Counted from the stretch's first letter, positions 44,467 to 54,551 are shown. The stretch is DNA of 64,000 nt from Clostridium tyrobutyricum DSM 2637 = ATCC 25755 = JCM 11008 (GCF_000359585.1 NZ_APMH01000006.1:1-64000); one strand, 5' to 3'. Program-made: numbers and translations. The notes: generated from the letters alone by a model not told the origin.

Positions 44467-47400
44467 ATGGAAAAAAAGATGAAAACCATGGATGGAAATC
44501 AGGCGGCTGCGTATGCCTCTTATGCATTTACTGAAGTAGCTGCAATATATCCTATTACACCATCTACACCTATGGCAGAAGCAGTGGATGAATGGTCATC
44601 CCAGGGGAAAAAAAATATATTTGGTGATACCGTTAAAATTAGCGAGATGCAGTCGGAAGCAGGTGCTGCAGGTGCTGTACATGGTTCATTATCAGCAGGT
44701 GCATTAACAACAACATATACAGCTTCTCAAGGGCTTCTTTTGATGATTCCCAATATGTATAAGATAGCAGGAGAACATCTTCCAACAGTATTTCACGTAA
44801 GTGCACGTGCACTTGCTACTCATGCACTTTCCATATTTGGAGATCATCAGGATGTTATGGCATGCAGACAGACAGGTTTTGCACTGTTGGCATCATCCAA
44901 TGTTCAGGAAGCAATGGATTTAGGATTTGTATCACATTTAAGTGCTATTAAGTCAAGAGTACCTTTTCTTCATTTTTTTGATGGATTCAGAACTTCTCAT
45001 GAATATCAGAAAATAAATGTAATTGACTACAGTGAAGTCAAAAAACTTGTAGATTATGATGCAATAAATGAATTCAGAAGTAGAGCACTAAATCCTGAAC
45101 ATCCAACTGTCAAGGGAACTGCTCAAAATCCTGATATATATTTCCAGGGAAGAGAAGTATCCAATAAGTTTTACGACAAGGTTCCGGATATAGTAGATCA
45201 ATATATGAATGAAATAAACAATATAACAGGAAAAGACTACAAACCTTTTGAATATTACGGATGCAAAGATGCGGAGAACATCATAGTTGCAATGGGTTCT
45301 ATCTGTGACACAATAGATGAAACTGTAGACTATCTTATGGATAAAGGTGAAAAGGTAGGAACTATAAAAGTACATCTTTACAGACCATTTTCAGAAAGAT
45401 ATTTCTTCAATGTCATGCCGGATACAGTAAAGAAGATATCAGTTTTGGATAGGACTAAAGAACCAGGCTCAGTTGGTGAACCTCTTTACCTGGATGTATG
45501 TAAAATATTCTATGAATCAGATAAGAGACCTGAAATATTTGCCGGAAGATACGGTTTAGGCTCAAAAGATACTACACCTTCACATATATTGTCAGTATTT
45601 GAAAATATGAAATGCAATAATCCAAAAAAGTATTTTACTATAGGCATAGAAGATGATGTAACACACATGTCACTTAAACAAGGTGAAGAAATAGAAACTA
45701 CTCCTGCAGGTACTATAAGTTGTAAATTTTGGGGACTTGGTTCAGATGGAACTGTAGGAGCAAATAAATCTGCAGTAAAGATAATTGGAGATAATACTGA
45801 TTTATATGCACAAGCGTATTTTTCTTATGATAGTAAAAAATCAGGAGGAACTACAGTATCTCATCTGAGATTTGGAAAAAAGCCTATTAAATCACCTTAT
45901 CTAGTAAATAGTGCGGATTATATAGCTTGTCATAATAGATCTTTTATATATAATTATGATATTTTAAAAGGACTTAAAAAAGGTGGAACATTTCTATTGA
46001 ATTGCCATTGGAGTGAAGATGAACTTAATGATAAATTGCCTGCAGGAATGAAGAGATATATGGCAGAAAACAATGTAAATTTTTATATACTAGACGGGGT
46101 GAAAATTGCCAGGGATATAGGTTTAGGTGGAAGAATCAATATGGTAATGCAGTCTGCATTCTTCAAACTGGCAAAGGTAATACCTATAGATGATGCTGTG
46201 AGATATTTGAAAGATTCTATAGAGAAGACCTATGGAAGAAAAGGTGAAAAGATTGTTGAAATGAACAGGCAGGCTGTAGATAAAGGTATAGAGTTGGTCA
46301 AAAAGGTAGATATACCTGATTCGTGGAAAAATGCAGAACAAAAATCACAGAAATACAATGATAATATAGAGGAACCTGATTTTGTTAAAAATATTCAGAG
46401 ACCAATGGAGAAAAACGAGGGGGATAATCTTCCTGTAAGTGCATTTTTAAATATGGAGGATGGGACTTATCCTGTAGGAACTTCAGCATATGAAAAAAGA
46501 GGAATAGCTGTAATGGTACCCGAATGGCAGATTGATAAATGCATACAGTGTAATCAGTGCTCATATGTATGCCCTCATGCAACTATAAGGTCATTTCTTC
46601 TAAATGAAGATGAGATAAACAATTCACCAGAAAGCTTCAAGAGCAAAAAGGCACTGGGAAAGGGACTTGAAAACTTGAATTTTAAGATTCAAATAAGTCC
46701 TATGGATTGCACGGGCTGTGGAAATTGTGCAGATATATGTCCTGCCCCAGGCAAGGCTCTTATTATGAAGCCATGGGAAGAACAAGTAGATGCTGAATGT
46801 GAAAATTGGAATTATGCTATAAGTCTAACTAGAAAGGAAGACTTAATCAATAGAAATACATTAAAGGGAAGCCAGTTTATAACTCCGCTGCTTGAATTCA
46901 ATGGTGCTTGCCCTGGATGCGGTGAAACTCCTTATATAAGGCTTCTGACTCAATTGTTTGGTGAAAGAATGATGATAGCCAATGCAACTGGATGCTCATC
47001 TATATGGGCTGCTAGTGCACCTTCTATAGCCTATACAAAAAATTGCGAAGGAAAAGGGCCTTCATGGGGAAATTCACTATTTGAGGACAATGCTGAGTAT
47101 GGTTATGGAATGTATCTGGCCGTAAAGTACATGAGAGATGGAATAAGAAAACTCATGCTGCATTATATTGAAAATTCCAGGGAAAAAAGTGAAGAAAATG
47201 ATATAATAAAATCCTTTAATGAATGGATAAATACTATGGATGATGGAAGTCTTTCTAAAACATCATCAAAAAAAGTTGTAGATTCAATCATGCAGTCCAA
47301 TGCTTATGAAACCGACAGTATATTAAAAGAGATAATAGCGAAAAAAGATTTTCTAGTTAAGAAGTCTCAGTGGATACTAGGTGGAGATGGATGGGCTTAT

Positions 47401-48033
47401 GATATTGGATTTGGAGGAGTAGACCACGTACTTGCTTCAGGTGAGGATGTGAATTTGTTTGTAATGGATACTGAGGTATATTCAAATACAGGAGGACAGT
47501 CTTCTAAATCCACACAAACAGGAGCAGTAGCAAAGTTTGCTGCACTTGGGAAACAAGTAAAGAAAAAAGATCTAGGGCTCATGGCTATGAGCTATGGATA
47601 TGTATATGTGGCACAGATAGCTCTTGGAGCCAATATGAATCATGCATTGAAAGCCATAGTAGAAGCTGAAAATTATAGAGGCCCATCTCTCATAATAGCA
47701 TATGCTCCGTGCATAAATCATGGTATAAAAACTGGAATGGGAACTAGTATAGCACAGGAGAAAAAAGCTGTAGATGCCGGATATTGGCAACTATATAGAT
47801 TTAATCCTGTATTAAAACTTGAAGGTAAGAATCCATTCTTGTTGGATTCAAAAGAACCAAAGACCTCATTTAGGGAACATATAGATGGTGAAATAAGATT
47901 TTCATCTCTTAAAAAGATATTTCCTCAGAAAGCCGAGCAATTATATAAGGTGTCAGAAGAGAATGCAAAAGATAGATATACTATATATAAGAGATTATCA
48001 GAAATAAATTATGAAAATAAGAAAAAAGGTTAG
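44467..48033 (+). CDS. nifJ: Pyruvate:ferredoxin oxidoreductase
   Basis: The 1188-residue single-chain enzyme oxidises pyruvate to acetyl-CoA, CO2 and reduced ferredoxin. Domains in order: pyruvate-binding domain I (YPITPSTPMAE near residue 30), domain II and III, two [4Fe-4S] sites at CIQCNQCSYVCP and CTGCGNCADICP near residues 695 and 750, and the thiamine-diphosphate domain with CPGCGETPY, ATGCSSIW and GGDGWAYDIG. Typical length. It stands alone between terminators, with a leader of about 290 bases on its upstream side that contains the divergent CDF promoter. Confidence 0.97.
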   Translation: MEKKMKTMDGNQAAAYASYAFTEVAAIYPITPSTPMAEAVDEWSSQGKKNIFGDTVKISEMQSEAGAAGAVHGSLSAGALTTTYTASQGLLLMIPNMYKIAGEHLPTVFHVSARALATHALSIFGDHQDVMACRQTGFALLASSNVQEAMDLGFVSHLSAIKSRVPFLHFFDGFRTSHEYQKINVIDYSEVKKLVDYDAINEFRSRALNPEHPTVKGTAQNPDIYFQGREVSNKFYDKVPDIVDQYMNEINNITGKDYKPFEYYGCKDAENIIVAMGSICDTIDETVDYLMDKGEKVGTIKVHLYRPFSERYFFNVMPDTVKKISVLDRTKEPGSVGEPLYLDVCKIFYESDKRPEIFAGRYGLGSKDTTPSHILSVFENMKCNNPKKYFTIGIEDDVTHMSLKQGEEIETTPAGTISCKFWGLGSDGTVGANKSAVKIIGDNTDLYAQAYFSYDSKKSGGTTVSHLRFGKKPIKSPYLVNSADYIACHNRSFIYNYDILKGLKKGGTFLLNCHWSEDELNDKLPAGMKRYMAENNVNFYILDGVKIARDIGLGGRINMVMQSAFFKLAKVIPIDDAVRYLKDSIEKTYGRKGEKIVEMNRQAVDKGIELVKKVDIPDSWKNAEQKSQKYNDNIEEPDFVKNIQRPMEKNEGDNLPVSAFLNMEDGTYPVGTSAYEKRGIAVMVPEWQIDKCIQCNQCSYVCPHATIRSFLLNEDEINNSPESFKSKKALGKGLENLNFKIQISPMDCTGCGNCADICPAPGKALIMKPWEEQVDAECENWNYAISLTRKEDLINRNTLKGSQFITPLLEFNGACPGCGETPYIRLLTQLFGERMMIANATGCSSIWAASAPSIAYTKNCEGKGPSWGNSLFEDNAEYGYGMYLAVKYMRDGIRKLMLHYIENSREKSEENDIIKSFNEWINTMDDGSLSKTSSKKVVDSIMQSNAYETDSILKEIIAKKDFLVKKSQWILGGDGWAYDIGFGGVDHVLASGEDVNLFVMDTEVYSNTGGQSSKSTQTGAVAKFAALGKQVKKKDLGLMAMSYGYVYVAQIALGANMNHALKAIVEAENYRGPSLIIAYAPCINHGIKTGMGTSIAQEKKAVDAGYWQLYRFNPVLKLEGKNPFLLDSKEPKTSFREHIDGEIRFSSLKKIFPQKAEQLYKVSEENAKDRYTIYKRLSEINYENKKKG

Positions 48034-48041
48034 AAATATAA

Positions 48042-48082
48042 AAAACAAACCTTGTGTCTGTATTGGACACAAGGTTTGTTTT
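48042..48082. terminator. Bidirectional terminator after nifJ
   Basis: A 17-bp perfect stem AAAACAAACCTTGTGTC / GACACAAGGTTTGTTTT around a short loop. Confidence 0.92.
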
Positions 48083-48093
48083 ATTAATAAAAG

Positions 48094-48255
48094 TTATTTT
48101 TGATTTTCTTCTACCCAGTTTTTGGCATTATCTATATCTACTATATCTCCAATAGGTACATTTGATACAGGTTTTGTTTTCTTTATATTTGCCCAGGCAG
48201 CTGTTTCGTGATTTTCAATAGGTATTTTTTTATGGGATTTTTTGTTGTCTAACAT
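48094..48255 (-). CDS. DUF3787-like small protein
   Basis: The 53-residue protein starts at ATG 48255 behind AGAGGTGATTATAA and ends at TAA 48094, just before the nifJ terminator. Its core HETAAWANIKKTKPVS and the ending NAKNWVEENQ are those I associate with the clostridial DUF3787 family, whose function is unknown. It lacks Cys, membrane helix and signal. It lies downstream of nothing on the same strand except metE, which reads away from it. Confidence 0.75.
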   Translation of the reverse strand: MLDNKKSHKKIPIENHETAAWANIKKTKPVSNVPIGDIVDIDNAKNWVEENQK

Positions 48256-48314
48256 TTATAATCACCTCTATAAATATTATTTTCAAAATACCCTTAATAT
48301 ATAAGTGGAAAAAT

Positions 48315-50645
48315 TTAATTAAGTTTTTTTCGAATATTTTTTGTTGCCAATACCATGTCTATTAAACTTTTTTTGACTTCATCAATGCCTCTTGTTTTTA
48401 ATCCACAATCAGGATTTATCCAAAGCTTGTCACAATCAATTTTATCCAGCATAATTTTTATTGATTTTTCAAGTTCCTCAATGGATGGAATTCTTGGAGA
48501 ATGAATATCGTATATTCCAGGCCCTATTTGAGATTTAAAATTATTATTTTTTAAAAAATCAAGTATTGAAAAGTCTGAACGTGCAGCTTCTATTGAATAT
48601 ACATCTGCATCCATATCTTTAATCTCTTGTACTATACTTGAAAATTCACTATAGCACATATGGGTATGAATTTGAGTTTCACTCTTAACTTTTGAGTTTG
48701 TTAAACGAAAAGCAGATATTGCCCAATCTAAATATTTTTTATGCCAATCTTTAGTTCTAAGGGGAAGTTTTTCTCTTAAAGCAGCTTCATCAATTTGTAT
48801 TATTTTTATTCCTTCAGATTCTAAATCCAAAACTTCTTCTCCAATTGCCAAACCTATTTGATAGGCTATTTGCTTTAAGTCAAGATCTTCTCTTGGAAAT
48901 GACCAGTTTAAAATTGTAATGGGACCTGTTAACATACCTTTTACAGGCTTGTCAGTTTGATCTTGGGCAAATTTAATCCAATCTAATGTCATAGGAGCAG
49001 TGCGCTTTACATCTCCATATATTATCGGTGGTTTTACTGCTCTTGTTCCATAAGATTGAACCCAACCATTTTTGGTAAACAGAAAACCATCTAACAATCT
49101 TCCAAAGTATTCAACCATGTCAGCACGTTCATATTCTCCGTGAACCAATACATCTAAACCAATATCCTCTTGGAGCTTAAGTACTTCTTTAATTTTTTCC
49201 ATTATCTGATTTTCATAATTTTCCTTGGTAATAGTATTTCCCCTTAAATCTTTTCTAAGTTTTTTAATTTCATGAGTTTGCGGAAAAGATCCTATGGTAG
49301 TTGTAGGTAATAAAGGCAGTTTAAAAGTATTATTTTGAACTTTTTTTCTAAATTCTAAAGAGTCTTTTCTTGTAAAATCTTCTGGTTTTAAATTATTTAT
49401 ATTCGTTCTAATTTCTTTATTATAGCATAGTGGATTTTGCCTTTTTCTTTTTAATATATCCTGATTTTTTATATATTTGCTCTGTTTTTCATAATCTTTG
49501 CATTTCAATAGTTCTTTTATTTCTGAAAGTTCATTTAATTTTTCTTCTGCAAAAGATAAGCTCTCTATATATTCTGACATGTTTATAAGGTTATCTACTT
49601 TTCCTATATTTTTGTCATCAATATGGCCTTCAGGTTTCACAGTATAAGGTACATGCAGAAGAGAACATGAGGTACTTATATAAATTTTATTTGTATCAAT
49701 ATATTTACCAATATTATTCATTAATTGAATACTGTGTTTGTAGTCGTTTCTCCATATGTTTTTTCCATTGACTATTCCAGCTATTAATATCTTGTTGTCG
49801 GGAAATCCATATTTTTGTAGAAGTGTTAAGTTTTTTTTACCTTCCACAAAATCCAATCCTATTCCATTAAATTTTAGGTTTTGTAAATTTTCGTATATAT
49901 CTCTTATATCTCCAAAGTATGTTTGGAGCAATGTTTTAAAACTATATTTTTTATTTAAGATCTTATCATATACATTTTTAAATAGTTCTATTTCATATTC
50001 AGTTAAATCTGTTACTAGAATTGGTTCATCAATTTGCAGATATTTGATGCCTTCTTGTTGAAACTTGTCTAATATATCTATATATATATTTGCAAGTTTA
50101 TTCAAACAGTGTTCAAATGTAGTATTACCTTTTAAATTTGAGAGTTTGAGAAAAGTGAAGATACCTATTATTACCGGTTTGGTTTCTATATTCAATTCTT
50201 TTGATTCTCTATAGAGATCAAAAGGTTTAGTATCATTAATTGAAAAGATGGTATTTTGATCTATTTCAGGTACAATATAATGGTAGTTTGTGTTAAACCA
50301 TTTTTTCATCGGCAAGGCCCTTATATCTTTAGAGTTATTTTGATAACCTCTGGCCATTGCGAAATATGTATCCAATGGTGAAAGACCAAGATCCTTGTAT
50401 TTTTGGGGTATAATGTTTAATAGAAATGCCATATCCAGCATATTGTCATAGTATGAAAAGTCATTTGACGGTATAATATCCAATCCACTTTCTTTTTGTT
50501 TGGACCAGTATTCATCCCTCAATTTTTTTCCTGTAGAAAATAGTTCATTTGAATCTATATTTCCCTTAAAATATGATTCCACTGCAAATTTTAGTTCTCG
50601 ATTAACACCTATTCTAGGGTAACCTACGATAGTTGATTTGTTCAT
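48315..50645 (-). CDS. metE: Cobalamin-independent methionine synthase
   Basis: The 776-residue protein has the duplicated barrel of MetE, with zinc ligands in the C-terminal half at THMCYSE (His and Cys near residue 659) and NPDCGLKTR (Cys near 744), plus GPITILNWSF near residue 525. It transfers methyl from 5-methyl-THF-glutamate to homocysteine. A cobalamin riboswitch lies upstream, so it is made when B12 is scarce, which fits the nearby B12 genes. Confidence 0.96.
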   Translation of the reverse strand: MNKSTIVGYPRIGVNRELKFAVESYFKGNIDSNELFSTGKKLRDEYWSKQKESGLDIIPSNDFSYYDNMLDMAFLLNIIPQKYKDLGLSPLDTYFAMARGYQNNSKDIRALPMKKWFNTNYHYIVPEIDQNTIFSINDTKPFDLYRESKELNIETKPVIIGIFTFLKLSNLKGNTTFEHCLNKLANIYIDILDKFQQEGIKYLQIDEPILVTDLTEYEIELFKNVYDKILNKKYSFKTLLQTYFGDIRDIYENLQNLKFNGIGLDFVEGKKNLTLLQKYGFPDNKILIAGIVNGKNIWRNDYKHSIQLMNNIGKYIDTNKIYISTSCSLLHVPYTVKPEGHIDDKNIGKVDNLINMSEYIESLSFAEEKLNELSEIKELLKCKDYEKQSKYIKNQDILKRKRQNPLCYNKEIRTNINNLKPEDFTRKDSLEFRKKVQNNTFKLPLLPTTTIGSFPQTHEIKKLRKDLRGNTITKENYENQIMEKIKEVLKLQEDIGLDVLVHGEYERADMVEYFGRLLDGFLFTKNGWVQSYGTRAVKPPIIYGDVKRTAPMTLDWIKFAQDQTDKPVKGMLTGPITILNWSFPREDLDLKQIAYQIGLAIGEEVLDLESEGIKIIQIDEAALREKLPLRTKDWHKKYLDWAISAFRLTNSKVKSETQIHTHMCYSEFSSIVQEIKDMDADVYSIEAARSDFSILDFLKNNNFKSQIGPGIYDIHSPRIPSIEELEKSIKIMLDKIDCDKLWINPDCGLKTRGIDEVKKSLIDMVLATKNIRKKLN

Positions 50646-50692
50646 TTAATTTTCCTCCTTATCTTCAATCCCAAAGATTCAGTTTTACATAA

Positions 50693-50855
50693 AAGGCAGG
50701 TCTCCTGGCTTATCTTCATCCTAATTGTTTCCCTTCCCGTATACAAACAGTGGTTTAGAAACTTTCGTCCAAATTACAGTAGTGGGTGCTGCTCAAGATT
50801 ATAACTTGATTCCCTATTATCTTTTACAAATGAGTAAAAGCACCTTATATGTTAA
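50693..50855 (-). promoter_or_regulatory. Cobalamin riboswitch upstream of metE
   Basis: Read on the minus strand, the element contains AGGGAATCAAG, GCAGCACCCACTACTGTAA, CCACTG, ACGGGAAGG, GATGAAGATAAGCCAGGAG and ACCTGCC in the order of the cobalamin aptamer. Only about 45 bases separate it from metE, with no T-run terminator between, so control is probably at translation initiation. Confidence 0.92.
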
Positions 50856-50945
50856 AGAATTCTTTTTTTAATTATGAATTGCTAAAATAAATTATAGCAC
50901 ATAAATATGCACTTATAAAGAAGTTTATGTTAGGTTAAATAAGAT

Positions 50946-51590
50946 TCAGCCTCCTAGTGTTACATCTTGATTGTCATACCATTTTAATGCATCTAAAAGA
51001 TGCTGCTCCTTGAAATCCGGCCAGTAATCATCTACTACATAAAAGTCGGAATACACTGATTGTACTGGAAGAAATCCACTTAATCTTCTTCTGCCACCCC
51101 AACGTATTATTAGGTCCATTCTACTTATATCATGAGAGTTTAAACTTGATATGATTGAATTTCTGTTTTTTGAATGTGAATTGCTTAAATTATTTAAATC
51201 CCAATCCCATCCATAGTTCACAAGAAAATTTATTCTAATTCCACCTTTTCCAATATCTTTTCTCTCAGTATAGGGGAGAAGCACCTTTGGAAACATTGGT
51301 GAATTTGAATTACCAACTACTAGAAGAGATGCATTTTCTTTTAACAATATGTCCACCGCATTAATACAAGCTTCAGTAAAAGCCTGGGTCTGTATTTTAG
51401 GCCGTTTTGTATTATCTACTGTAAAGCCATAATATGTTAATTCATTAACACCTAGGTTTTTACAGAGCTTGAATAATTCTATGCCTGGTTTTAAACCGGC
51501 TTCATAACCTTTTTCTTTACTCATTCCATTCTTGGCAGCCCATCGTCTATTTCCATCTGGGATTATACCTATGTGTTTTGGAATTCTCAT
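50946..51590 (-). CDS. Undecaprenyl-diphosphate-synthase-family protein, divergent
   Basis: The 214-residue protein opens with HIGIIPDGNRRWA, the cis-prenyltransferase motif, and keeps YYGFTVDN and a C-terminal SVYSDFYVVDDYWPDF. The usual R-x-S-G-E/x-R-x-S-N-F-L-x-W-Q block is altered to RWGGRRRLSGFLPVQS. It is shorter than UppS (about 250) and may be a second prenyltransferase with another chain length or a non-canonical role. It lies alone between metE and a YitT gene. Confidence 0.8.
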   Translation of the reverse strand: MRIPKHIGIIPDGNRRWAAKNGMSKEKGYEAGLKPGIELFKLCKNLGVNELTYYGFTVDNTKRPKIQTQAFTEACINAVDILLKENASLLVVGNSNSPMFPKVLLPYTERKDIGKGGIRINFLVNYGWDWDLNNLSNSHSKNRNSIISSLNSHDISRMDLIIRWGGRRRLSGFLPVQSVYSDFYVVDDYWPDFKEQHLLDALKWYDNQDVTLGG

Positions 51591-51722
51591 AAATTGTCCC
51601 CCTTTATATATGATAACTCTAATTATACCCCAAAATTAAATTGTTATTCTAAAATACTTATGTGGGTATATATCTGTAAAATGCACTTAATAATATATTA
51701 TATAATAAACAACTAATTAAAT

Positions 51723-51760
51723 AAATATGGACTTTCCAATAATATCGAAAGTCCATATTT
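51723..51760 (-). terminator. Terminator after the YitT gene
   Basis: A 14-bp perfect stem AAATATGGACTTTC / GAAAGTCCATATTT with T-rich ends. Confidence 0.8.
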
Positions 51761-51770
51761 GGCAATATGC

Positions 51771-52619
51771 TTATATTATACTTGAAAAACCTTCTCCAAG
51801 TACTTCATTTACTTCATTTACAGTGATAAATGCCTTAGCATCTATTTTTACTATATATTCTTTAAGTTTGAGAAATTGTTTTCTATCCAGTATAGTTGTT
51901 ATAACTTCATTATTGTTATTATTATAAGCACCTTTTGCATAGTATATAGTTGCACTTCGATCTAGAACTTCAACTATATAATCTTTTATCTTTTTGCCAT
52001 TTGAGCTTATTATAGCTACTTGCTTGTAAGTATTTAAGTTTATAATTACTCTATCTATAATTGTTGCATTTAATAGTATTCCAAGCATTGCGTACATACC
52101 TTTGTCTATTCCAAGAACGGCACAGGCAGCAATAGCTACAACAATATCGGGTATAAGTATGCACTTACCTATGCTTATTTTTGTATACTTATTAATTATT
52201 TTAGCTATTATATCAGTTCCACCTGTAGATGCATTTTTATTAAAGACTATTCCCATACCTGCACCACATATTAATACTCCAAATATAAGCTGCATTAGAG
52301 TATCCGAACTAAAAGGCTTAACAGTGGGATATATCTTTTCCATCAATAATATCATCAGTGATATAGAAAAACTGCAAAATATTGTCTTACCACCGAAAAT
52401 AGGTCCTATTATTATGAACCCTATTATAAATAAAAGTATTTCTACACAAATCATAAATAGTCCTATGGGTATATTTGGAAAAAAGGTATTAACAATTATA
52501 CCTGCACCACTAATTCCACCTGCAGCTATATGACTAGGTGCCAGAAAAAAATAAGTTCCAAAAGCGACTAGAAGACAACCGAAAAGCAGCATGAATATAT
52601 CTTTTAAATTTTTAATCAC
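51771..52619 (-). CDS. YitT-family membrane protein (DUF161/DUF2179)
   Basis: The 282-residue protein has five to six membrane helices (LLFGCLLVAFGTYFFLAP onwards; GGISGAG, GGTDIIAKI) followed by a soluble C-terminal DUF2179 domain (KQVAIISSNGKKIKDYI ... ATIYYAKGAY). GTG 52619 is chosen because AAGGAGG precedes it by 8 bases, whereas the longer frame starts without one. Members are of unknown function. Confidence 0.85.
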   Translation of the reverse strand: MIKNLKDIFMLLFGCLLVAFGTYFFLAPSHIAAGGISGAGIIVNTFFPNIPIGLFMICVEILLFIIGFIIIGPIFGGKTIFCSFSISLMILLMEKIYPTVKPFSSDTLMQLIFGVLICGAGMGIVFNKNASTGGTDIIAKIINKYTKISIGKCILIPDIVVAIAACAVLGIDKGMYAMLGILLNATIIDRVIINLNTYKQVAIISSNGKKIKDYIVEVLDRSATIYYAKGAYNNNNNEVITTILDRKQFLKLKEYIVKIDAKAFITVNEVNEVLGEGFSSII

Positions 52620-52805
52620 ATATAATTCCTCCTTATATAATTTTCTATGCAAAACTAAAAGAGCATACAAAAACCCAAGTAAAAATCCTTCTCAGATTTA
52701 TATATGCTCCAATTACATACAAATTAAACATTGCATGAATTTCTTTTTATTAGTACAAAAATATTATATAGTTTACAATTAGATTATGTCAATATATTAA
52801 GCTGG

Positions 52806-54551
52806 TCAATTTTGTAAATGCTTTATTTCTTCAAGAAGTACTAAGGCAGCTTTTCTAGGACCTGTTTTTTCTTTGCCAGATATACCAAGGCGTGTTCTAA
52901 TTTGTCCAACTTTTATACCAGACTTAAAAAACTGATTGAAATATATATTTAAAAGTTTGTCTGTATCTTTAGATTTTTGAGCAGGACCAAAAGGATTTGC
53001 AAAATAAGTTTTAACAAGGCCTTTTTCCGATGTAGTTCCTTTGGCTATTCGGGCACCATCTTTAAATACTTTTATAGCAGTATCACAATTATTAAAAAAT
53101 TCTAGTTCAGAGCCCTTATCTTCATAATTATTGGCATATAAAAATAAATTAAAAGGATATCCGGTAGTTATCTCAGTATAGCTGGATACAGGAATAACTA
53201 ATCGTGCATTTATTTTATCTGGATTCATGAAAATACTTCTGTCTATTTCTTTAAAAGCATATCCGCTATCTAGATCATCTAATCTTACAAAGGCACCTAT
53301 TTCAGTACCATAAGCTGATATGCAACCCTTTTCATCAAGTCTGACAGTTCCCATATCATCGAATATTATTTTCATGTCACTTATATATTCATCCCCAAGT
53401 TGTCTGAATGCTTCAAGAGTTTCAGACTTTCCAGCACCACTATCACCCATTATAATTATATTTGCAGTTTTGTTGCCTTTTGTGACTATATTGACCATGG
53501 CTCCATGAATAGGAAGGTATCCTCTTTTTATCATTATAAGATTGTGAAGTGTAAGAGTCATTTTTTTCATATAGCCAAAATAATCTATGGACTCATTATA
53601 ATTTATATACCCAAGCATTATATTGTTTTTCTTATCATCATAAAAAATCGTTCTCATTTGTTTGAAAGAATCCCTTGCCCCAAATACATAGACGATATCG
53701 GGCTTTTTATTTTTATATTCACTTTCCCTTGCTATTTCAAAGAGATTACAAAGGGTTATGCCATGAGCCATAAAATTCCTATGAAAATATATATAGGCTA
53801 GCAGGTCGCCGACTTTGGCAGGATAACAAAACCAGTGGTCATATTTTATAGTGCATTGTTTCAAAGGATTTTCAAAGCATTCAGTAAACATACCTGTTCG
53901 GGTATTCATTTTAGGATAAGTTATAAATGGAGGATCTAACATAATTGATTTAATAAAAGGAATGTTTTGAAGACATTTATAATCTTCTGAATACAAATGT
54001 GGCAAATCATTTAATAATAGCCCTGCATTTCCACCAGCGGGAAGTTGTCTATATATTTGAGGCTTGTGTGATATAATATTTTCCTCGATTTTTCTATAAG
54101 TATCCAATATTAATTGAGAAAATGCAATATTTGAATCTATAAAACTTGCATCCTGAAATCCATCACCTGGTTTATTGTCATGTATAATTGTATATCTTTC
54201 AATTTTCCTCCAAAATTTATATAAGTCTTCTATAAATAATATAAGTTTGTCTTTATTGTCAAAAATAGATTTAAAATTTGTATCTATTTCTTTAATATCT
54301 TCTAATTTAAATACCATTAGCAATTTAAACAAGTTTGTTATACTCTGGATAAGCTTATTTATCTCAGTAATAGTAGATGCATTTTTAATATATTTATATA
54401 TGGAAGTGTTTTTTCTCTGTGATTTTTTTAAATATTTTTCTAAAACAGTTTTAAATGCTGAACTTTCTAATAACTTTTCCGATGTGTCACAGTATTTTTC
54501 AGTGAAATTTATCATTATTTTTCCATTGTTTAGATAAAATTCTTTTCTCAT
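52806..54551 (-). CDS. PEPCK/HPrK-fold P-loop protein (divergent, role unknown)
   Basis: The 581-residue protein has an N-terminal helical region, then a kinase-like core: Walker A GDSGAGKSETLEAFRQ near residue 370, FDDMGTVRLDEKG near residue 396, and GTEIGAFVRLDDLD near 411, which resemble the nucleotide and metal loops of ATP-type phosphoenolpyruvate carboxykinase and HPr kinase. The P-loop is closer to HPrK (G-D-S-G-x-G-K-S-E) than to PEPCK (G-L-S-G-T-G-K-T). It is not a standard PEPCK (about 530 residues) nor a HPrK (about 310). GGGGGGATTAAT precedes the ATG. It may phosphorylate a protein or small molecule; I do not assign a substrate. Confidence 0.7.
   Translation of the reverse strand: MRKEFYLNNGKIMINFTEKYCDTSEKLLESSAFKTVLEKYLKKSQRKNTSIYKYIKNASTITEINKLIQSITNLFKLLMVFKLEDIKEIDTNFKSIFDNKDKLILFIEDLYKFWRKIERYTIIHDNKPGDGFQDASFIDSNIAFSQLILDTYRKIEENIISHKPQIYRQLPAGGNAGLLLNDLPHLYSEDYKCLQNIPFIKSIMLDPPFITYPKMNTRTGMFTECFENPLKQCTIKYDHWFCYPAKVGDLLAYIYFHRNFMAHGITLCNLFEIARESEYKNKKPDIVYVFGARDSFKQMRTIFYDDKKNNIMLGYINYNESIDYFGYMKKMTLTLHNLIMIKRGYLPIHGAMVNIVTKGNKTANIIIMGDSGAGKSETLEAFRQLGDEYISDMKIIFDDMGTVRLDEKGCISAYGTEIGAFVRLDDLDSGYAFKEIDRSIFMNPDKINARLVIPVSSYTEITTGYPFNLFLYANNYEDKGSELEFFNNCDTAIKVFKDGARIAKGTTSEKGLVKTYFANPFGPAQKSKDTDKLLNIYFNQFFKSGIKVGQIRTRLGISGKEKTGPRKAALVLLEEIKHLQN

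Noticed and set aside
52102-52533. 143-codon plus-strand frame opposite the YitT gene
   Set aside because: Antisense to a membrane protein; Ile/Pro-rich composition and no ribosome site.
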